Positions 11,850 to 21,629 of a stretch of DNA of 64,000 nucleotides are shown here, piece after piece. The stretch comes from Pseudomonas sp. B21-015 (lineage in GTDB: Bacteria; Pseudomonadota; Gammaproteobacteria; Pseudomonadales; Pseudomonadaceae), in assembly GCF_024749285.1 (NCBI RefSeq), contig NZ_CP087196.1:5890001-5954000 (forward strand), read 5' to 3'. The number at the start of each line of letters is the position of its first letter. Position 1 is the first letter of the stretch. A program made the position numbers and the translations under genes. The notes beneath the pieces were generated by a model. It saw nothing but the letters and a program-made list of their open reading frames with translations. It was not told the DNA's origin and searched no databases.

Positions 11850-13759
11850 CAACGACCGCGCAAAAACAGTTTGTCCAGATCGTCCAGGCCCAGTTGGGTC
11901 CAGGTCGGTCGGCCATGGTTGCATTGACCGCTGCGCTCGGTGTTTTCCATGTCCCGCAGCAGACCGTTCATTTCCGGCAGGGCCAGACGCCGATTCGCAC
12001 GAATCGCGCCGTGGCAGGCCATGGTGCCGAGCAGTTCGTTCAAGTGCGCCTGGATCCGGTCGCTTGTACCGTATTCCATCAAATCCGCCAGAACGTCGCT
12101 AACCAGTCGATTGGCTTCAGCCTGTTTCAGCAACGCGGGGATTTGCCGGATCGCCAGAGATTCCGGCCCAAGGCGCTGTAACTCAAAGCCCAGACGCTGG
12201 AACCAGGCGACGTGTTCTTCGGCGCAATCGGCTTCACGCTGACTGACCGCCAGGGATTCCGGCACCAACAACGGCTGACCGCTCAGGCCTTCGCTGGCCA
12301 TGGCGATTTTCAGGCGTTCGTACATGATCCGCTCATGGGCGGCGTGCATGTCCACCAGCACCAGGCCCTGGGCGTTTTCCGAAAGAATATAGATGCCCTT
12401 GAGCTGCGCCAACGCGTAACCCAGCGGCGGAATATCGTCCTGCCCGGCCGGCAGCGCGACCGCATTGGCCTCGGGCAACGGCGCGAAGAACTCGCGGTAG
12501 GCCGCCTGAGCTTCGGCGACGGGCACACCGGACTGAGGCCGTGGCGTGTATTGATACTGATAACCGGCACCCGCGCCAGAACCCGCCGTGGTATTGAAGG
12601 TCGGTTGGGCCTGAGGCTGTTCCAGCAATGCATTGGCCGCCAGACGCATCTCGCCCTGAGGGCCGAACTCGCCGGCTTCGATGCCGGTCGGCCGGACCAC
12701 GGCGGTCGCGACAGGCGCGGCCAGATGATCTTCCGGCCGCACATCGCCGAGGGCGCGGTGCAAGGTGCCATAGAGGAAGTCGTGAACCATGCGCCCGTCG
12801 CGGAAGCGTACTTCGTGCTTGGTCGGGTGCACGTTGACGTCGACGCCCGCCGGATCGACTTCGAAAAACAGCACGAACGTCGGGTGCCGACCATTGAACA
12901 GCACGTCGCGATAAGCCTGGCGCACCGCGTGGGCCACCAGTTTGTCGCGCACGGCGCGGCCATTCACAAAGAAGTACTGCAAATCCGCCTGACTGCGGTT
13001 AAACGTCGGCAACCCGACCCAACCCCACAGATGCAGGCCATTGCGTTCGATTTCGATCGGCAGCGCCTGCTCCAGAAAACCCGCCCCGCAGATCGCCGCC
13101 ACACGCCGGGCGCGGGCCGCGTCATCGTGGGCTTCGTGCAGGCTGAGGATGGTTTTGCCGTTATGGCGCAGATGGAACGCCACATCGAACCGCGCCAGCG
13201 CCAGACGCTTGATCACTTCTTGCAGGTGATCGAATTCGGTTTTTTCGGTCTTGAGGAATTTGCGCCGCGCCGGGGTATTGAAGAACAAATCGCGCACTTC
13301 CACCGACGTGCCCACCGGATGGGCCGCCGGTTGCACGCGGGGCGCCATGTCCCGGCCTTCGGTCTCGACCTGCCAGGCCTGATCGGCGTCGCGAGTGCGG
13401 GACGTCAGGGTCAGGCGCGCCACGGAGCTGATCGACGCGAGGGCTTCACCACGAAACCCCAGGCTCATGACCTGTTCGAGGTCTTCCAGGTTGCGAATCT
13501 TGCTGGTGGCGTGACGGGCCAGGGCCAGAGGCAGGTCATCGGCGGAAATGCCGCTGCCGTCGTCGCGCACCCGCAGCAGCTTGACGCCGCCCTGTTCCAC
13601 ATCGACATCAATACGCTTGGCGCCGGAGTCGAGGCTGTTTTCCAGCAATTCCTTGATCACCGAGGCCGGGCGTTCAACCACCTCACCGGCGGCAATCTGG
13701 TTCGCCAATCGCGGGCTGAGCAGCTCGATGCGCGCAGTATTGGTCAGCACCTGGTTCAT
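11849..13759 (-). CDS. mutL: DNA mismatch repair protein MutL
   Basis: A 636-residue mismatch-repair coordinator. The N-terminal GHKL ATPase has [17 protein letters not shown] and [13 protein letters not shown] proline/alanine/glutamine-rich linker spans roughly residues 340-440. The C-terminal dimer domain keeps [12 protein letters not shown], which fits the D(Q/M)HA-x2-E-x4-E metal-binding endonuclease pattern that E. coli MutL lacks but P. aeruginosa MutL has. The start overlaps the amiB stop by four bases. Confidence 0.97.
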   Translation of the reverse strand: MNQVLTNTARIELLSPRLANQIAAGEVVERPASVIKELLENSLDSGAKRIDVDVEQGGVKLLRVRDDGSGISADDLPLALARHATSKIRNLEDLEQVMSLGFRGEALASISSVARLTLTSRTRDADQAWQVETEGRDMAPRVQPAAHPVGTSVEVRDLFFNTPARRKFLKTEKTEFDHLQEVIKRLALARFDVAFHLRHNGKTILSLHEAHDDAARARRVAAICGAGFLEQALPIEIERNGLHLWGWVGLPTFNRSQADLQYFFVNGRAVRDKLVAHAVRQAYRDVLFNGRHPTFVLFFEVDPAGVDVNVHPTKHEVRFRDGRMVHDFLYGTLHRALGDVRPEDHLAAPVATAVVRPTGIEAGEFGPQGEMRLAANALLEQPQAQPTFNTTAGSGAGAGYQYQYTPRPQSGVPVAEAQAAYREFFAPLPEANAVALPAGQDDIPPLGYALAQLKGIYILSENAQGLVLVDMHAAHERIMYERLKIAMASEGLSGQPLLVPESLAVSQREADCAEEHVAWFQRLGFELQRLGPESLAIRQIPALLKQAEANRLVSDVLADLMEYGTSDRIQAHLNELLGTMACHGAIRANRRLALPEMNGLLRDMENTERSGQCNHGRPTWTQLGLDDLDKLFLRGR

Positions 13760-15186
13760 TCTTTGGCCGCCAGTTCAGTGCCGGGAATGGTCAGATGTTG
13801 ACCGACTTTGAGCTCATCATTTGCCAGGTTGTTGGCGCTGCGCAAGGTGGCCGGCGACACCTGATAGCGCACGGCGATCATCGCCAGGGTTTCGCCGGGG
13901 TTCACGCGATGGTCACGCGGGCCTTGGGCGATCTTGCCGGAATCGCGCAGCCAGGCAATGTAGGTGCCCGGCGGTGGATTCTGCTGGAAGAACTGCCGCA
14001 CGCCGCTGCTGATGGAACGCGCCAGCGCTTGCTGGTGGCTCGATGCCGCGAGTTTCGAGGCTTCGTTGGCGTTGGAGATAAACCCGGTTTCCACCAGGAT
14101 CGACGGGATGTCCGGCGACTTCAACACCATGAACCCGGCTTGCTCCACGCGCTGTTTGTGCAGCGGCGTGACGCGACCGATGTTGCTCAAGACTTTCTGG
14201 CCAACGTTCAGGCTGGACGTCAGAGAAGCGGTCATCGACAGATCGAGCAGCACGCCGGCCAGCATGCGGTCCTTGTCGTCGAGGCTGACGTTACCGGCAC
14301 CGCCGATCAAATCGGAACGGTTTTCGCTGTCGGCCAGCCAACGGGCGGTCTCCGACGTAGCGCCGCGGTCAGATAGGGCAAACACCGACGCACCGAACGC
14401 GGCAGCCGAAGGCGCGGCGTCGGCGTGGATCGAAACGAACAGGTCGGCGCCTTTCTTGCGGGCGATTTCGGTACGGCCGCGCAACGGAATGAAGTAGTCG
14501 CCGGTACGGGTCAGTTCGGCGCGGAAACCTTTCATGCCATTGACCTGACGCTGCAGTTCACGGGCGATGGCCAGCACCACGTCTTTTTCACGCTGACCGC
14601 GAGAGCCCGAGGCGCCTGGGTCTTCGCCACCGTGACCGGCATCGATCACCACAATGATGTCGCGCTTGCCGGCCGGAGCGGGTGGAAGTTTGAGTGTGGG
14701 TTCGGACGGCCTGACGGGCACGGCGGGCACGGTGGCCACAGACGGCGTTGGCGCAGGCGGTGGCGCGGCGTCGGCCGCGTTGTCGAACAGGTCGACCACC
14801 AGACGATTGCCATATTGGGCGTTCGGCGCCAGGGTGAAGCTTTTCGGCGTGACCGCTTTTTTCAAGTCGATGACCACCCGCAAATCGGTCGGCGTACGCT
14901 GAGCCGAGCGCATTGCCGTGATCGGAGTATTGGAAGTGGAGACGTTCAGTGGCGAACCGAGCGTCGCCCCATTGATGTCGATCACCAGCCGATCCGGCGC
15001 GGTCAGGGTAAAGACGCTGTGCTGGACAGGCCCCGTCAGGTCGAACACCAGTCGCGTGTTGTCCGGCGCCCGCCACAGGCGAACACTGTTGACCTTTGTC
15101 TCGGCCACAGCGTCGACGGTCACCGCCAGAAACAACAACCCTACGGCAGCAACCAACGCGCGAAAGCGCATACCTAACCCCATCAT
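13756..15186 (-). CDS. amiB: N-acetylmuramoyl-L-alanine amidase AmiB/AmiC type
   Basis: A periplasmic zinc amidase that splits septal peptidoglycan. Layout: signal peptide (ending near VDAVAETK), AMIN domain (about 30-130, peptidoglycan or septum targeting), proline-rich linker, Amidase_3 domain ([15 protein letters not shown] zinc motif; later [12 protein letters not shown] with the catalytic Glu), and a C-terminal LysM domain ([23 protein letters not shown]). The frame starts directly after the tsaE stop (TAAATGATG). Internal ATGs at 15183 and 15171 are also possible starts; the last ([11 protein letters not shown]) gives the more typical signal peptide and has GGGG upstream. Confidence 0.93.
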   Translation of the reverse strand: MMGLGMRFRALVAAVGLLFLAVTVDAVAETKVNSVRLWRAPDNTRLVFDLTGPVQHSVFTLTAPDRLVIDINGATLGSPLNVSTSNTPITAMRSAQRTPTDLRVVIDLKKAVTPKSFTLAPNAQYGNRLVVDLFDNAADAAPPPAPTPSVATVPAVPVRPSEPTLKLPPAPAGKRDIIVVIDAGHGGEDPGASGSRGQREKDVVLAIARELQRQVNGMKGFRAELTRTGDYFIPLRGRTEIARKKGADLFVSIHADAAPSAAAFGASVFALSDRGATSETARWLADSENRSDLIGGAGNVSLDDKDRMLAGVLLDLSMTASLTSSLNVGQKVLSNIGRVTPLHKQRVEQAGFMVLKSPDIPSILVETGFISNANEASKLAASSHQQALARSISSGVRQFFQQNPPPGTYIAWLRDSGKIAQGPRDHRVNPGETLAMIAVRYQVSPATLRSANNLANDELKVGQHLTIPGTELAAKE

Positions 15187-15657
15187 TTAATTGGATTCCA
15201 ATGCCAAAGCGGCACACCACGACTCGCCACGCGAGCCCTGGGGCAAAATTTTCAGCGAACGCCCGCTGTCTTGCGGGCTAATGGTAATGGTCAGGTCGGG
15301 CTTTGGCAAAAAGCCTGCACCGTTCCGGGGCCATTCGATCAGGCACAGTGCATCGTCTTCGAAATAGTCGCGGATGCCGAGGTACTCCAGCTCCTCCGGA
15401 TCGACCAGACGATAGAGGTCGAAATGGAAGGCGCGGACCTCACCAATCTCGTAAGGCTCGACCAGGGTAAAGGTCGGACTTTTTACCGCACCCGTATGTC
15501 CCAGGCCACGAATAATGCCTCGAGACAGCGTGGTTTTCCCCGCGCCCAAATCCCCCTCAAGAAAAATCAGACCATGCCCTTCGGTGGTTTGAGCGATGCG
15601 AGCGCCAAACGCGGTCATCGCCTCTTCATCAGCCAGGTACAGGGTTACTTCAGACAC
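15187..15657 (-). CDS. tsaE: tRNA threonylcarbamoyladenosine biosynthesis ATPase TsaE
   Basis: A 156-residue P-loop ATPase that works with TsaB and TsaD to make t6A37 in ANN-decoding tRNAs. The Walker A motif GDLGAGKTTLSRG, then SPTFTLVEPYE and the FHFDLYRL and LIEWP blocks are family signatures. It overlaps the end of nnrD by 13 bases and abuts amiB, so it lies inside the nnrD-tsaE-amiB-mutL-miaA operon. Confidence 0.96.
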   Translation of the reverse strand: MSEVTLYLADEEAMTAFGARIAQTTEGHGLIFLEGDLGAGKTTLSRGIIRGLGHTGAVKSPTFTLVEPYEIGEVRAFHFDLYRLVDPEELEYLGIRDYFEDDALCLIEWPRNGAGFLPKPDLTITISPQDSGRSLKILPQGSRGESWCAALALESN

Positions 15658-17144
15658 GGTGCTTGCTCCTCCAACAACTGACGAATGGCTGGAATCAGAT
15701 CACTGGCCGCCAGCCCACGGCCGAATTTACCTTGTTGCGCGCCGGCATTGGCGTGCAGCCAGACCGCCAGGCACGCCGCGTCATACGCGTCCATGCCCTG
15801 AGCGAGCAAGGCGCCCACCAGACCGGCCAGCACATCGCCCAAACCGGCGCTGGCCATGGCCGGATGGCCCTGATGACACAGCGCAAGGCGCCCATCGGGG
15901 CTGGCAATCAGACTGCCGGCGCCCTTGAGCACCACCACCGCTGTGTATTTTTTGCTCAATGCATGGGCCGCGGCCGGACGGTCGGCTTGAACGTCGGCCG
16001 TCGATATCCCCAGCAATCGCGCCGCTTCGCCAGGGTGCGGCGTGATAACACAACCCGCGGGCAAGTTCATGCCACCTTCGGCCAACAGGTTCAACGCATC
16101 GGCGTCCCAGACTTGTGGCAACGACGCATTGGCCGCGGCCGACAACAGACTGCGCCCCCAGGCGGCTTGCCCCAGCCCCGGGCCGACGACCAGCACGGTG
16201 GCCTTTTCAAGCAGGCCCATTAACTGATTGGCCGACGAAGTGCCGAGCACCATGGCTTCCGGCAAACGCGCCAGGGCGGCCGCAACATGCTCGCCGCGAG
16301 TGGCCACGGACACCATGCCGGCACCGCTACGCAGGGCACTTTGTGCACTGAGCACAATGGCGCCGCCAAAACCGCGATCACCGCCGATGAGCAATACGTG
16401 GCCAAAATTGCCTTTGTGGGACGTTGGAGCGCGACCGGTCAGACGCGGCACATTACCGGCCGTCAGGCGACGAGCGCTGACCGTGGCCCCGATAAATGTC
16501 TCGGGGGCGGCTTGCAGATCGTTGAAGACCAGATCGCCAACCACATCCGCAGCGTCACCGGTGAACAGACCCAATTTCAAACCGATGAACGTCACTGTCA
16601 GGTCAGCCCGGACCGCAATGCCGAGCATGCGGCCCGTATCGGCGCACAGCCCCGAGGGGATATCCACCGCCACCACCGGTAGCCCACTGGCGTTGATCGC
16701 GGCAATGGCGCCGGCATACGGCTCGCGCACGTCACCGGTCAGGCCGGTGCCGAGCAAGGCATCCAGCACAATGCCGCGTAATTCGGAGTGCGCGCTCCAG
16801 CCTTGAATGGCGACGCCTTCGGCCACCGCCTCGGCATGGGCCGACGCTGCATCGCCCTGCAAACGCCCTGGGTCACCGACGGCCAGCACCCGTACGTGCC
16901 AGCCGGCACGCCGGGCCAGCACGGCCACCAGGTAACCGTCGCCGGCGTTATTGCCGTGGCCGGCCACCACGCTCAATTCGTGCGCCGTCGGCCAATGACG
17001 GACCAGCGCACGCCAGGTCGCCCGCGCCGCACGCTGCATCAATTCGAAGCCCGGTGTGCCCGCCGCGATCAGGCTCGCATCGAGCCCTCGGACTTGCGCG
17101 GCACTATACAGCGCGTCGGGTAATTCATCTTTAGTGTGCGGCAT
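15645..17144 (-). CDS. nnrD: Bifunctional NAD(P)H-hydrate epimerase / ADP-dependent dehydratase
   Basis: A 499-residue metabolite-repair enzyme that restores damaged hydrated NAD(P)H. The N-terminal YjeF_N epimerase domain (about 1-215) contains VVAGHGNNAGDGYLVA and VAVDIPSGL. The C-terminal ribokinase-like dehydratase domain (about 225-495) contains the NFGHVLLIGGD start, VVGPGLGQ and the catalytic GLGDVLAGLVGALLAQG. It is first in its operon and diverges from queG, with 63 bases between starts. The fused gene is often called nnr or yjeF. Confidence 0.95.
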   Translation of the reverse strand: MPHTKDELPDALYSAAQVRGLDASLIAAGTPGFELMQRAARATWRALVRHWPTAHELSVVAGHGNNAGDGYLVAVLARRAGWHVRVLAVGDPGRLQGDAASAHAEAVAEGVAIQGWSAHSELRGIVLDALLGTGLTGDVREPYAGAIAAINASGLPVVAVDIPSGLCADTGRMLGIAVRADLTVTFIGLKLGLFTGDAADVVGDLVFNDLQAAPETFIGATVSARRLTAGNVPRLTGRAPTSHKGNFGHVLLIGGDRGFGGAIVLSAQSALRSGAGMVSVATRGEHVAAALARLPEAMVLGTSSANQLMGLLEKATVLVVGPGLGQAAWGRSLLSAAANASLPQVWDADALNLLAEGGMNLPAGCVITPHPGEAARLLGISTADVQADRPAAAHALSKKYTAVVVLKGAGSLIASPDGRLALCHQGHPAMASAGLGDVLAGLVGALLAQGMDAYDAACLAVWLHANAGAQQGKFGRGLAASDLIPAIRQLLEEQAPCLK

Positions 17145-17172
17145 GCGTCTTCAGGCTCCGATGTCTGGCAGA

Positions 17173-17178
17173 ATTATA
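17173..17178 (-). promoter_or_regulatory. Likely -10 box of the nnrD operon
   Basis: A perfect TATAAT on the minus strand lies 29 bases before the nnrD ATG, in the 63-base divergent gap with queG. No good -35 box is visible at 16-18 bases, so an activator or an extended -10 may be involved. Confidence 0.45.
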
Positions 17179-17207
17179 CGCATCTCAGCTCCGGTTTCTC
17201 TCGCCTC

Positions 17208-18272
17208 ATGCCCGCTATTACCACAGACCTGCCCGCCCTCGCCCAATCCATCAAGGACTGGGGCCGCGAGCTGGGCTTTCAGCAAGTCGGCATCAGCGGC
17301 CTCGACCTGGCCGAGCATGAGCAGCACCTGGAGCGCTGGCTCGCGGCCGGCTATCACGGCGAAATGGACTACATGGGCGCCCACGGCAGCAAACGCTCGC
17401 ACCCGGAAGAGCTGGTGCCCGGCACTTTGCGCGTGGTTTCCCTGCGCATGGACTACCTGCCGGGCGACACCGAAATGGCCAAACGCCTGGCCCAACCGGA
17501 AAAAGCCTACGTCTCACGCTATGCCTTGGGCCGCGACTACCACAAATTAATTCGTAAACGCGTGCAACAACTGGCGGAAAAAATTCAGGCGGTGATCGGC
17601 CCCTTCGGCTACCGCGCGTTTGTCGACAGCGCCCCGGTGCTGGAAAAAGCCATCGCCGAACAGGCTGGCCTGGGGTGGATCGGCAAAAACACGCTGGTCT
17701 TGAATCGCAAGGCCGGCAGTTACTTCTTCCTCAGCGAACTGTTCGTCGACCTGCCGCTGCCGGTGGACCCGCCCCACGCCAGCGAACACTGCGGTCGCTG
17801 CACTGCCTGCCTGGACATTTGCCCGACCAATGCCTTCGTCGGCCCCTATGTGCTGGACGCCCGGCGCTGCATTTCGTACCTGACCATCGAGCTGAAAAGT
17901 GCGATCCCGGAAGATTTGCGGCCGCTGATCGGCAATCGGGTGTTCGGCTGTGATGACTGCCAGATCGTCTGCCCGTGGAACCGCTTCGCCCGGCCTTCCG
18001 GGGAAAGCGACTTCAAACCCCGGCACAACCTGGACAACGCCGAACTGGCCGAACTGTTCATGTGGGACGAAGAGAAATTTCTCAGCAGCACCGAAGGCTC
18101 ACCGCTCAGGCGCGCGGGTTACGAACGCTGGCTGCGCAATCTGGCGGTCGGTCTGGGTAATGCCCCGTCGAGCATTCCGGTGCTGGAGGCCTTGAAGGCA
18201 CGGCGGGACTATCCGTCGGAACTGGTGCGTGAACACGTGGAATGGGCCCTGAAACAACACGGCCTCGCGTAG
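17208..18272 (+). CDS. queG: Epoxyqueuosine reductase
   Basis: A 354-residue cobalamin- and iron-sulfur-dependent enzyme for the last step of queuosine synthesis in tRNA. The ferredoxin-like part has CGRCTACLDICP and CDDCQIVCPWN, supplying ligands for two 4Fe-4S clusters. The N-terminal DUF1730 domain covers about residues 50-130. I chose the start MPAITTDLPALAQ; an upstream in-frame ATG would extend it by 24 residues of unrelated sequence. Its TAG stop lies at the first bases of a REP element. Confidence 0.95.
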   Translation: MPAITTDLPALAQSIKDWGRELGFQQVGISGLDLAEHEQHLERWLAAGYHGEMDYMGAHGSKRSHPEELVPGTLRVVSLRMDYLPGDTEMAKRLAQPEKAYVSRYALGRDYHKLIRKRVQQLAEKIQAVIGPFGYRAFVDSAPVLEKAIAEQAGLGWIGKNTLVLNRKAGSYFFLSELFVDLPLPVDPPHASEHCGRCTACLDICPTNAFVGPYVLDARRCISYLTIELKSAIPEDLRPLIGNRVFGCDDCQIVCPWNRFARPSGESDFKPRHNLDNAELAELFMWDEEKFLSSTEGSPLRRAGYERWLRNLAVGLGNAPSSIPVLEALKARRDYPSELVREHVEWALKQHGLA

Positions 18273-18336
18273 GAGCTGCCGCAGGCTGCGATCTTTTGAT
18301 CTTAAAAAATCAAAGTCAAAAGATCGCAGCCTGCGG
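18269..18336. repeat. REP inverted pair, GTAGGAGCTGCC family
   Basis: Arm 18269-18297 and inverted arm 18318-18336 match over the GATCGCAGCCTGCGG core. The first arm begins inside the queG stop codon. The element separates convergent queG and the TRIC-family gene and can fold as a strong hairpin with T-rich and A-rich flanks, so it may serve as their shared terminator. Confidence 0.85.
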
Positions 18337-18368
18337 GCACGAGTACGGCCCAAGAGATAAGGATGTGA

Positions 18369-18980
18369 TCAAGCCTCGTCGTTATAAACGAACTTGGGCA
18401 TTTCCCAGTGGAAACGGATCGCCAGCAAGCGCAGCAGAAAGCCGCCGAACAGGGTGATCAGAATCGCCTGCTCACCGGGTAATTGCAGGTAGACACAGAG
18501 CAGATAGCACCACGCCGCGGCAAACGAGACGCTGGCGTAGAGCTCGCGGCGGAAGATCAGCGGAATGTCGTTGCAGAAGATGTCCCGCAGGATGCCACCG
18601 AACACCCCGGTGATCACGCCGCTGACCGAGGCCACCAGCATGCCGTGGCCCATTTCCAGGGCGGTCATGCAACCGATCAAGGTGAACGCCACCAGGCCCA
18701 CGGCATCGAGCACCAGAAACAGCGAGCGCAGGTGACGCATCCAACGGGCGATGAAGATCGTCAGCATCGCCGCGACTGAGGTCAGCACCAGGTATTCAGG
18801 GTGTTTGACCCAGGTCAGTGGGTAATGGCCGAGCAACACGTCACGCACCGAACCGCCGCCCAACGCCGTGACGCAGGCGATCAGCACCACGCCAAACCAG
18901 TCCATTCCGCGACGACCCGCAGACAGGGCGCCAGTCATGGCTTCGGCAGTAATGGCGATCAGGTAGAGCATCAGCAACAT
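18369..18980 (-). CDS. TRIC-type (UPF0126/YadS) cation channel family membrane protein
   Basis: A 203-residue inner-membrane protein with about seven hydrophobic segments made of two tandem UPF0126 repeats. Each repeat carries the glycine-rich signature: ALGGGSVRDVLLG in the first and GVFGGILRDIFCNDIP in the second. Prokaryotic relatives of TRIC channels form trimeric monovalent-cation channels. The physiological role in Pseudomonas is not known. It is convergent with queG and has a REP pair behind its start. Confidence 0.9.
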   Translation of the reverse strand: MLLMLYLIAITAEAMTGALSAGRRGMDWFGVVLIACVTALGGGSVRDVLLGHYPLTWVKHPEYLVLTSVAAMLTIFIARWMRHLRSLFLVLDAVGLVAFTLIGCMTALEMGHGMLVASVSGVITGVFGGILRDIFCNDIPLIFRRELYASVSFAAAWCYLLCVYLQLPGEQAILITLFGGFLLRLLAIRFHWEMPKFVYNDEA

Positions 18981-19051
18981 GGCGGCGGTCCTTACAAGAA
19001 GGCGCGCAGTCTACTCAGATCGTCAGGGCACCAAAAGGGGGCAAGAGAACC

Positions 19052-19172
19052 TGTGGCGAGGGAGCTTGCTCCCGCTGGGCCGCAGAGCGCCCCCATTTAC
19101 TGACAGCGCAATTCTTCAGATAGAACTTTACGACTGCTGCGCAGCCGAACGGGAGCAAGCTCCCTCGCCACA
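19052..19172. repeat. REP inverted pair, GGCGAGGGAGCTTGCTCCC family
   Basis: Arms 19052-19074 and 19150-19172 are perfect 23-base reverse complements around a 75-base spacer. The element fills most of the gap between orn and the TRIC-family gene, two genes on the same strand. Confidence 0.88.
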
Positions 19173-19192
19173 AAAACCCACTCCATACCCAA

Positions 19193-19735
19193 TCAGAACT
19201 TGATGAAGTTCTTGCGGTAGTGCTGCAGCTCGGCGATCGATTCGCGGATGTCGTCCAGGGCCAGGTGGGTACTGCCCTTCTTGAAGCTGTCACGCACGTC
19301 CGGCGCCCAGCGCGCGGCCAACTCTTTGAGGGTCGACACGTCGAGGTTGCGGTAGTGGAAATAGCTTTCCAGGGATTTCATGTGGGTATAAAGGAAGCGA
19401 CGGTCCTGGCAGATGCTGTTGCCACAGATCGGCGACTTGCCCTTCGGCACCCATTTCTCCAGGAAGGCGATGGTCTCGGCCTCGGCTTCGGCCATGCTGA
19501 TGCGGCTGTCGCGGACCCGTTGGGTCAGCCCGGAGCCGCCGTGCTGACGGGTATTCCACTCGTCCATGCCGGCGAGGATCTCGTCGCTGTGATGGATGGC
19601 GATCACCGGACCTTCGGCCAAGGTGTTCAAATCACTGTCGGTGACGATGGTGGCCATTTCGATGATGACGTCGGTATCAGGGTTAAGACCGGTCATTTCC
19701 AGGTCGATCCAGATCAGATTCTGCGGGTTTTGCAT
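19193..19735 (-). CDS. orn: Oligoribonuclease
   Basis: A 180-residue DEDDh 3'-5' exonuclease that degrades di- and very short oligoribonucleotides; in Pseudomonas it also clears pGpG in cyclic-di-GMP turnover and is needed for normal growth. ExoI motif WIDLEMTGL (Asp11, Glu13), then [15 protein letters not shown] and the final [14 protein letters not shown] with the active-site His and Asp. The start MQNPQNL follows GGAG; the frame is open a further six codons upstream. It diverges from rsgA. Confidence 0.97.
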   Translation of the reverse strand: MQNPQNLIWIDLEMTGLNPDTDVIIEMATIVTDSDLNTLAEGPVIAIHHSDEILAGMDEWNTRQHGGSGLTQRVRDSRISMAEAEAETIAFLEKWVPKGKSPICGNSICQDRRFLYTHMKSLESYFHYRNLDVSTLKELAARWAPDVRDSFKKGSTHLALDDIRESIAELQHYRKNFIKF

Positions 19736-19842
19736 GTGTCGGCTCCTAGGCAATGCTGCGCAGTTTAGCCTAGGCCGGTGGCCGGGCGTGCTAAACTCGC
19801 GGCCGTTTTACCTAATCGCTGCATTCTCGATACGGAACACCC

Positions 19843-20874
19843 ATGGCCAAACGCCAACTCAATCGTCGTCAAAACTGGCGCATCGAAAAGATTCAGGGCG
19901 AGCGCGCTGCCCGCGCCGCCAAACGCGAGTCCTCGGCTGTCGAGGCACTCGAAGGCGGCGACCTGGGTCCGGAACAGACGGGCCTGGTGATCGCGCACTT
20001 CGGTGTGCAGGTCGAAGTCGAGGCCCTCGATGGCGAATTGGCCGGCCAGGTGTTCCGCTGCCATTTGCGCGCCAACCTGCCGGCGCTGGTGACCGGCGAT
20101 CAGGTCGTGTGGCGTGCCGGCAACCAGGGCATCGGCGTGATCGTGGCGCAACTGCCGCGTAAAACCGAGCTCTGCCGTCCAGACAGCCGTGGCCAGCTTA
20201 AACCGGTGGCGGCCAACGTCGACTTGATCGTCATCGTCTTCGCGCCGCTGCCCGAGCCCCATGCCAACCTGATCGACCGTTATCTGGTCGCCGCGGAACA
20301 CGCGGGTATTCGGCCGTTACTGCTGCTGAACAAATTCGACTTGATCGACGAGCAGAACGCCCCGGCGTTGAACGCCTTGCTGGCGGTTTACCGCACGCTG
20401 GGCTACCCGGTGCTGGAAGTGTCGGCCCACCACGGCAATGGCATGGAGCAGTTGCAGAAGCAGCTGGACGGGCACATCAGCGTATTCGTCGGCCAGTCCG
20501 GTGTTGGCAAGTCGTCGTTGGTCAACAGCCTGCTGCCTGAAGTCGAAACCCGCGTCGGCCCGCTGTCCGAGCTGTCGGGCCAGGGCACCCACACCACCAC
20601 TACCGCGCGATTGTTCCACTTCCCCGGTGGCGGTGAACTGATCGACTCCCCGGGTATCCGGGAATTCGGCCTGGGTCACGTCAGCCGCGCCGACGTCGAA
20701 GCCGGTTTCATCGAGTTCAACGACCTGCTCGGCACCTGCCGCTTCCGCGACTGCAAGCACGACCGCGAGCCGGGTTGCGCATTGCTCAAGGCGCTGGAAG
20801 ACGGCCGCGTGCAGCAGCAACGGATGAACAGCTATCGGTCGATCATCGCCAGTTTGCCGGAAAGCAGCTATTAA
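19843..20874 (+). CDS. rsgA: Small ribosomal subunit biogenesis GTPase RsgA
   Basis: A 343-residue circularly permuted GTPase that checks late 30S maturation. Order: N-terminal OB fold, G4 (NKFD), then G1 ([10 protein letters not shown]) and G3 (DSPGIREFG), the permuted order that defines the family. A C-terminal zinc cluster follows ([14 protein letters not shown]). In the backbone order this gene is followed by motB; here a 9-kb island comes first. Confidence 0.96.
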   Translation: MAKRQLNRRQNWRIEKIQGERAARAAKRESSAVEALEGGDLGPEQTGLVIAHFGVQVEVEALDGELAGQVFRCHLRANLPALVTGDQVVWRAGNQGIGVIVAQLPRKTELCRPDSRGQLKPVAANVDLIVIVFAPLPEPHANLIDRYLVAAEHAGIRPLLLLNKFDLIDEQNAPALNALLAVYRTLGYPVLEVSAHHGNGMEQLQKQLDGHISVFVGQSGVGKSSLVNSLLPEVETRVGPLSELSGQGTHTTTTARLFHFPGGGELIDSPGIREFGLGHVSRADVEAGFIEFNDLLGTCRFRDCKHDREPGCALLKALEDGRVQQQRMNSYRSIIASLPESSY

Positions 20875-20882
20875 GTAGCCTG

Positions 20883-20912
20883 GATCATTTTCGTGATGCT
20901 ACGAAAATGATC
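20883..20912. terminator. Perfect hairpin after rsgA
   Basis: A 12-bp perfect inverted repeat (GATCATTTTCGT / ACGAAAATGATC) with a six-base loop starts nine bases past the rsgA stop. It has no T run of its own, so it may be an RNA-stabilising hairpin just ahead of the stronger terminator at 20935, or a protein-binding palindrome. Confidence 0.55.
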
Positions 20913-20934
20913 AGCAGCATCCCGCAGACACAAA

Positions 20935-20957
20935 AAAGCCGCGAATATCGCGGCTTT
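20935..20957. terminator. Bidirectional terminator between rsgA and the small unknown gene
   Basis: Stem AAAGCCGCGA / TCGCGGCTTT with an ATA loop, A-run on one side and T-rich on the other. It serves convergent rsgA and the gene at 20965-21234. It is one of four similar hairpins in this island. Confidence 0.85.
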
Positions 20958-20964
20958 CTCATTT

Positions 20965-21234
20965 TCAGCGTACGGCTTTTTCCAGCTTCCAGCCCAGCGC
21001 ATCCAGAGCGTCACAGCCGTCCTGAATCAATATATGTGCAGCATTGGCGAAATGCTCCAGGTCGTGACCTTCGGCGTTTTTGATGCACAGGCAGGTGACG
21101 CTATTGAGCATATTGCGGGCGGCTTTGATTCGGTGAGTGGCGGTTTCGAGGAGATCCGAGACTTTGGCTTCGGTGTCGATGTATAGCGTCGGGCCGACGC
21201 TGAAGTTGCCTTGCAGAGGGTGGTACTGGGTCAT
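20965..21234 (-). CDS. Small conserved-type Pseudomonas protein of unknown function
   Basis: An 89-residue cytosolic protein with no signal peptide or membrane segment. It begins MTQYHPLQGNFSVGPTLYI and is largely helical in appearance, with a central cysteine pair (VTCLCIKN) and a C-terminal acidic-hydrophobic helix. It loosely recalls the small DUF3077/DUF6124-type proteins common in fluorescent pseudomonads; I cannot confirm this. It is preceded by a long structured leader with its own promoter and followed by a terminator, so it is a single-gene unit. No function is proposed. Confidence 0.7.
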   Translation of the reverse strand: MTQYHPLQGNFSVGPTLYIDTEAKVSDLLETATHRIKAARNMLNSVTCLCIKNAEGHDLEHFANAAHILIQDGCDALDALGWKLEKAVR

Positions 21235-21396
21235 GTTTCTATCTCATCTGATAAGTGAAACTTCCACCCTTTCGCGGCTAAACGAATTGGGTGGTAGCTG
21301 TACGCGGGTTAGCCGACCGGACAGATGAACCCGGCACACCCGAAGGTGTCCCACGCACAGCCACCATAGACATGCAGATGCCAGGCAGCAAAAAGC
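21235..21396 (-). promoter_or_regulatory. Structured 5' leader of the small unknown gene
   Basis: About 160 bases lie between the likely start of transcription and the ATG at 21234. On the minus strand they can fold into successive hairpins: ACACC-TTCG-GGTGT (a stable UUCG tetraloop, near 21335-21350), a GGGTT/AACCC pairing nearby, and CCACCC / GGGTGG enclosing TTCG / CGAA (near 21264-21294). The last hairpin ends about 30 bases before the start codon. No strong ribosome site is seen next to the ATG. The layout suggests an RNA element controlling translation, or a small RNA. The rest of the 21235-21602 gap upstream of the promoter shows no gene. Confidence 0.5.
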
Positions 21397-21402
21397 GCCG
21401 CG

Positions 21403-21408
21403 ATTATA
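21403..21408 (-). promoter_or_regulatory. -10 box of the leader and small gene
   Basis: A perfect TATAAT on the minus strand, about 170 bases before the start codon of the 89-residue gene. No clear -35 box is visible at 17 bases. The box also sits inside an AGCGCC / GGCGCT inverted repeat. Confidence 0.5.
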
Positions 21409-21556
21409 CGGGCGCTTGTGCATCATCTGTTACGACCGGCTAAAGTCGATCACCGATTCGTCGGTGCCGGACGAACTATAGGCGAGGTTCCGGCGAAGTA
21501 AAACCCGGTTTATGGGTCTCGGAGCCGTCCTACACCATTCTCCGAACAGTCCTCAT

Positions 21557-21629
21557 TCCTTGATTTTTATCGCCGGTGGCTCAGTCCCATTGTGGGTATA
21601 GATCAACTCGCCTTCGATACGCCAACACC
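21557..21629 (-). repeat. Diverged copy of the effector 3' end
   Basis: This stretch aligns with 22566-22638, which encodes the last residues of the VasX-like protein. Translated, it reads WRIEGELIYT then PPAIKIKE, against WSIEGELIYS then LPAVKIKD in the effector. The match is clear by eye although several codons differ and one is missing. Confidence 0.65.

Noticed and set aside
21244-21426. A 60-codon frame in the leader of the small unknown gene
   Set aside because: It runs through the hairpins and the TATAAT box, so an RNA leader explains the sequence better. A leader peptide cannot be fully excluded.
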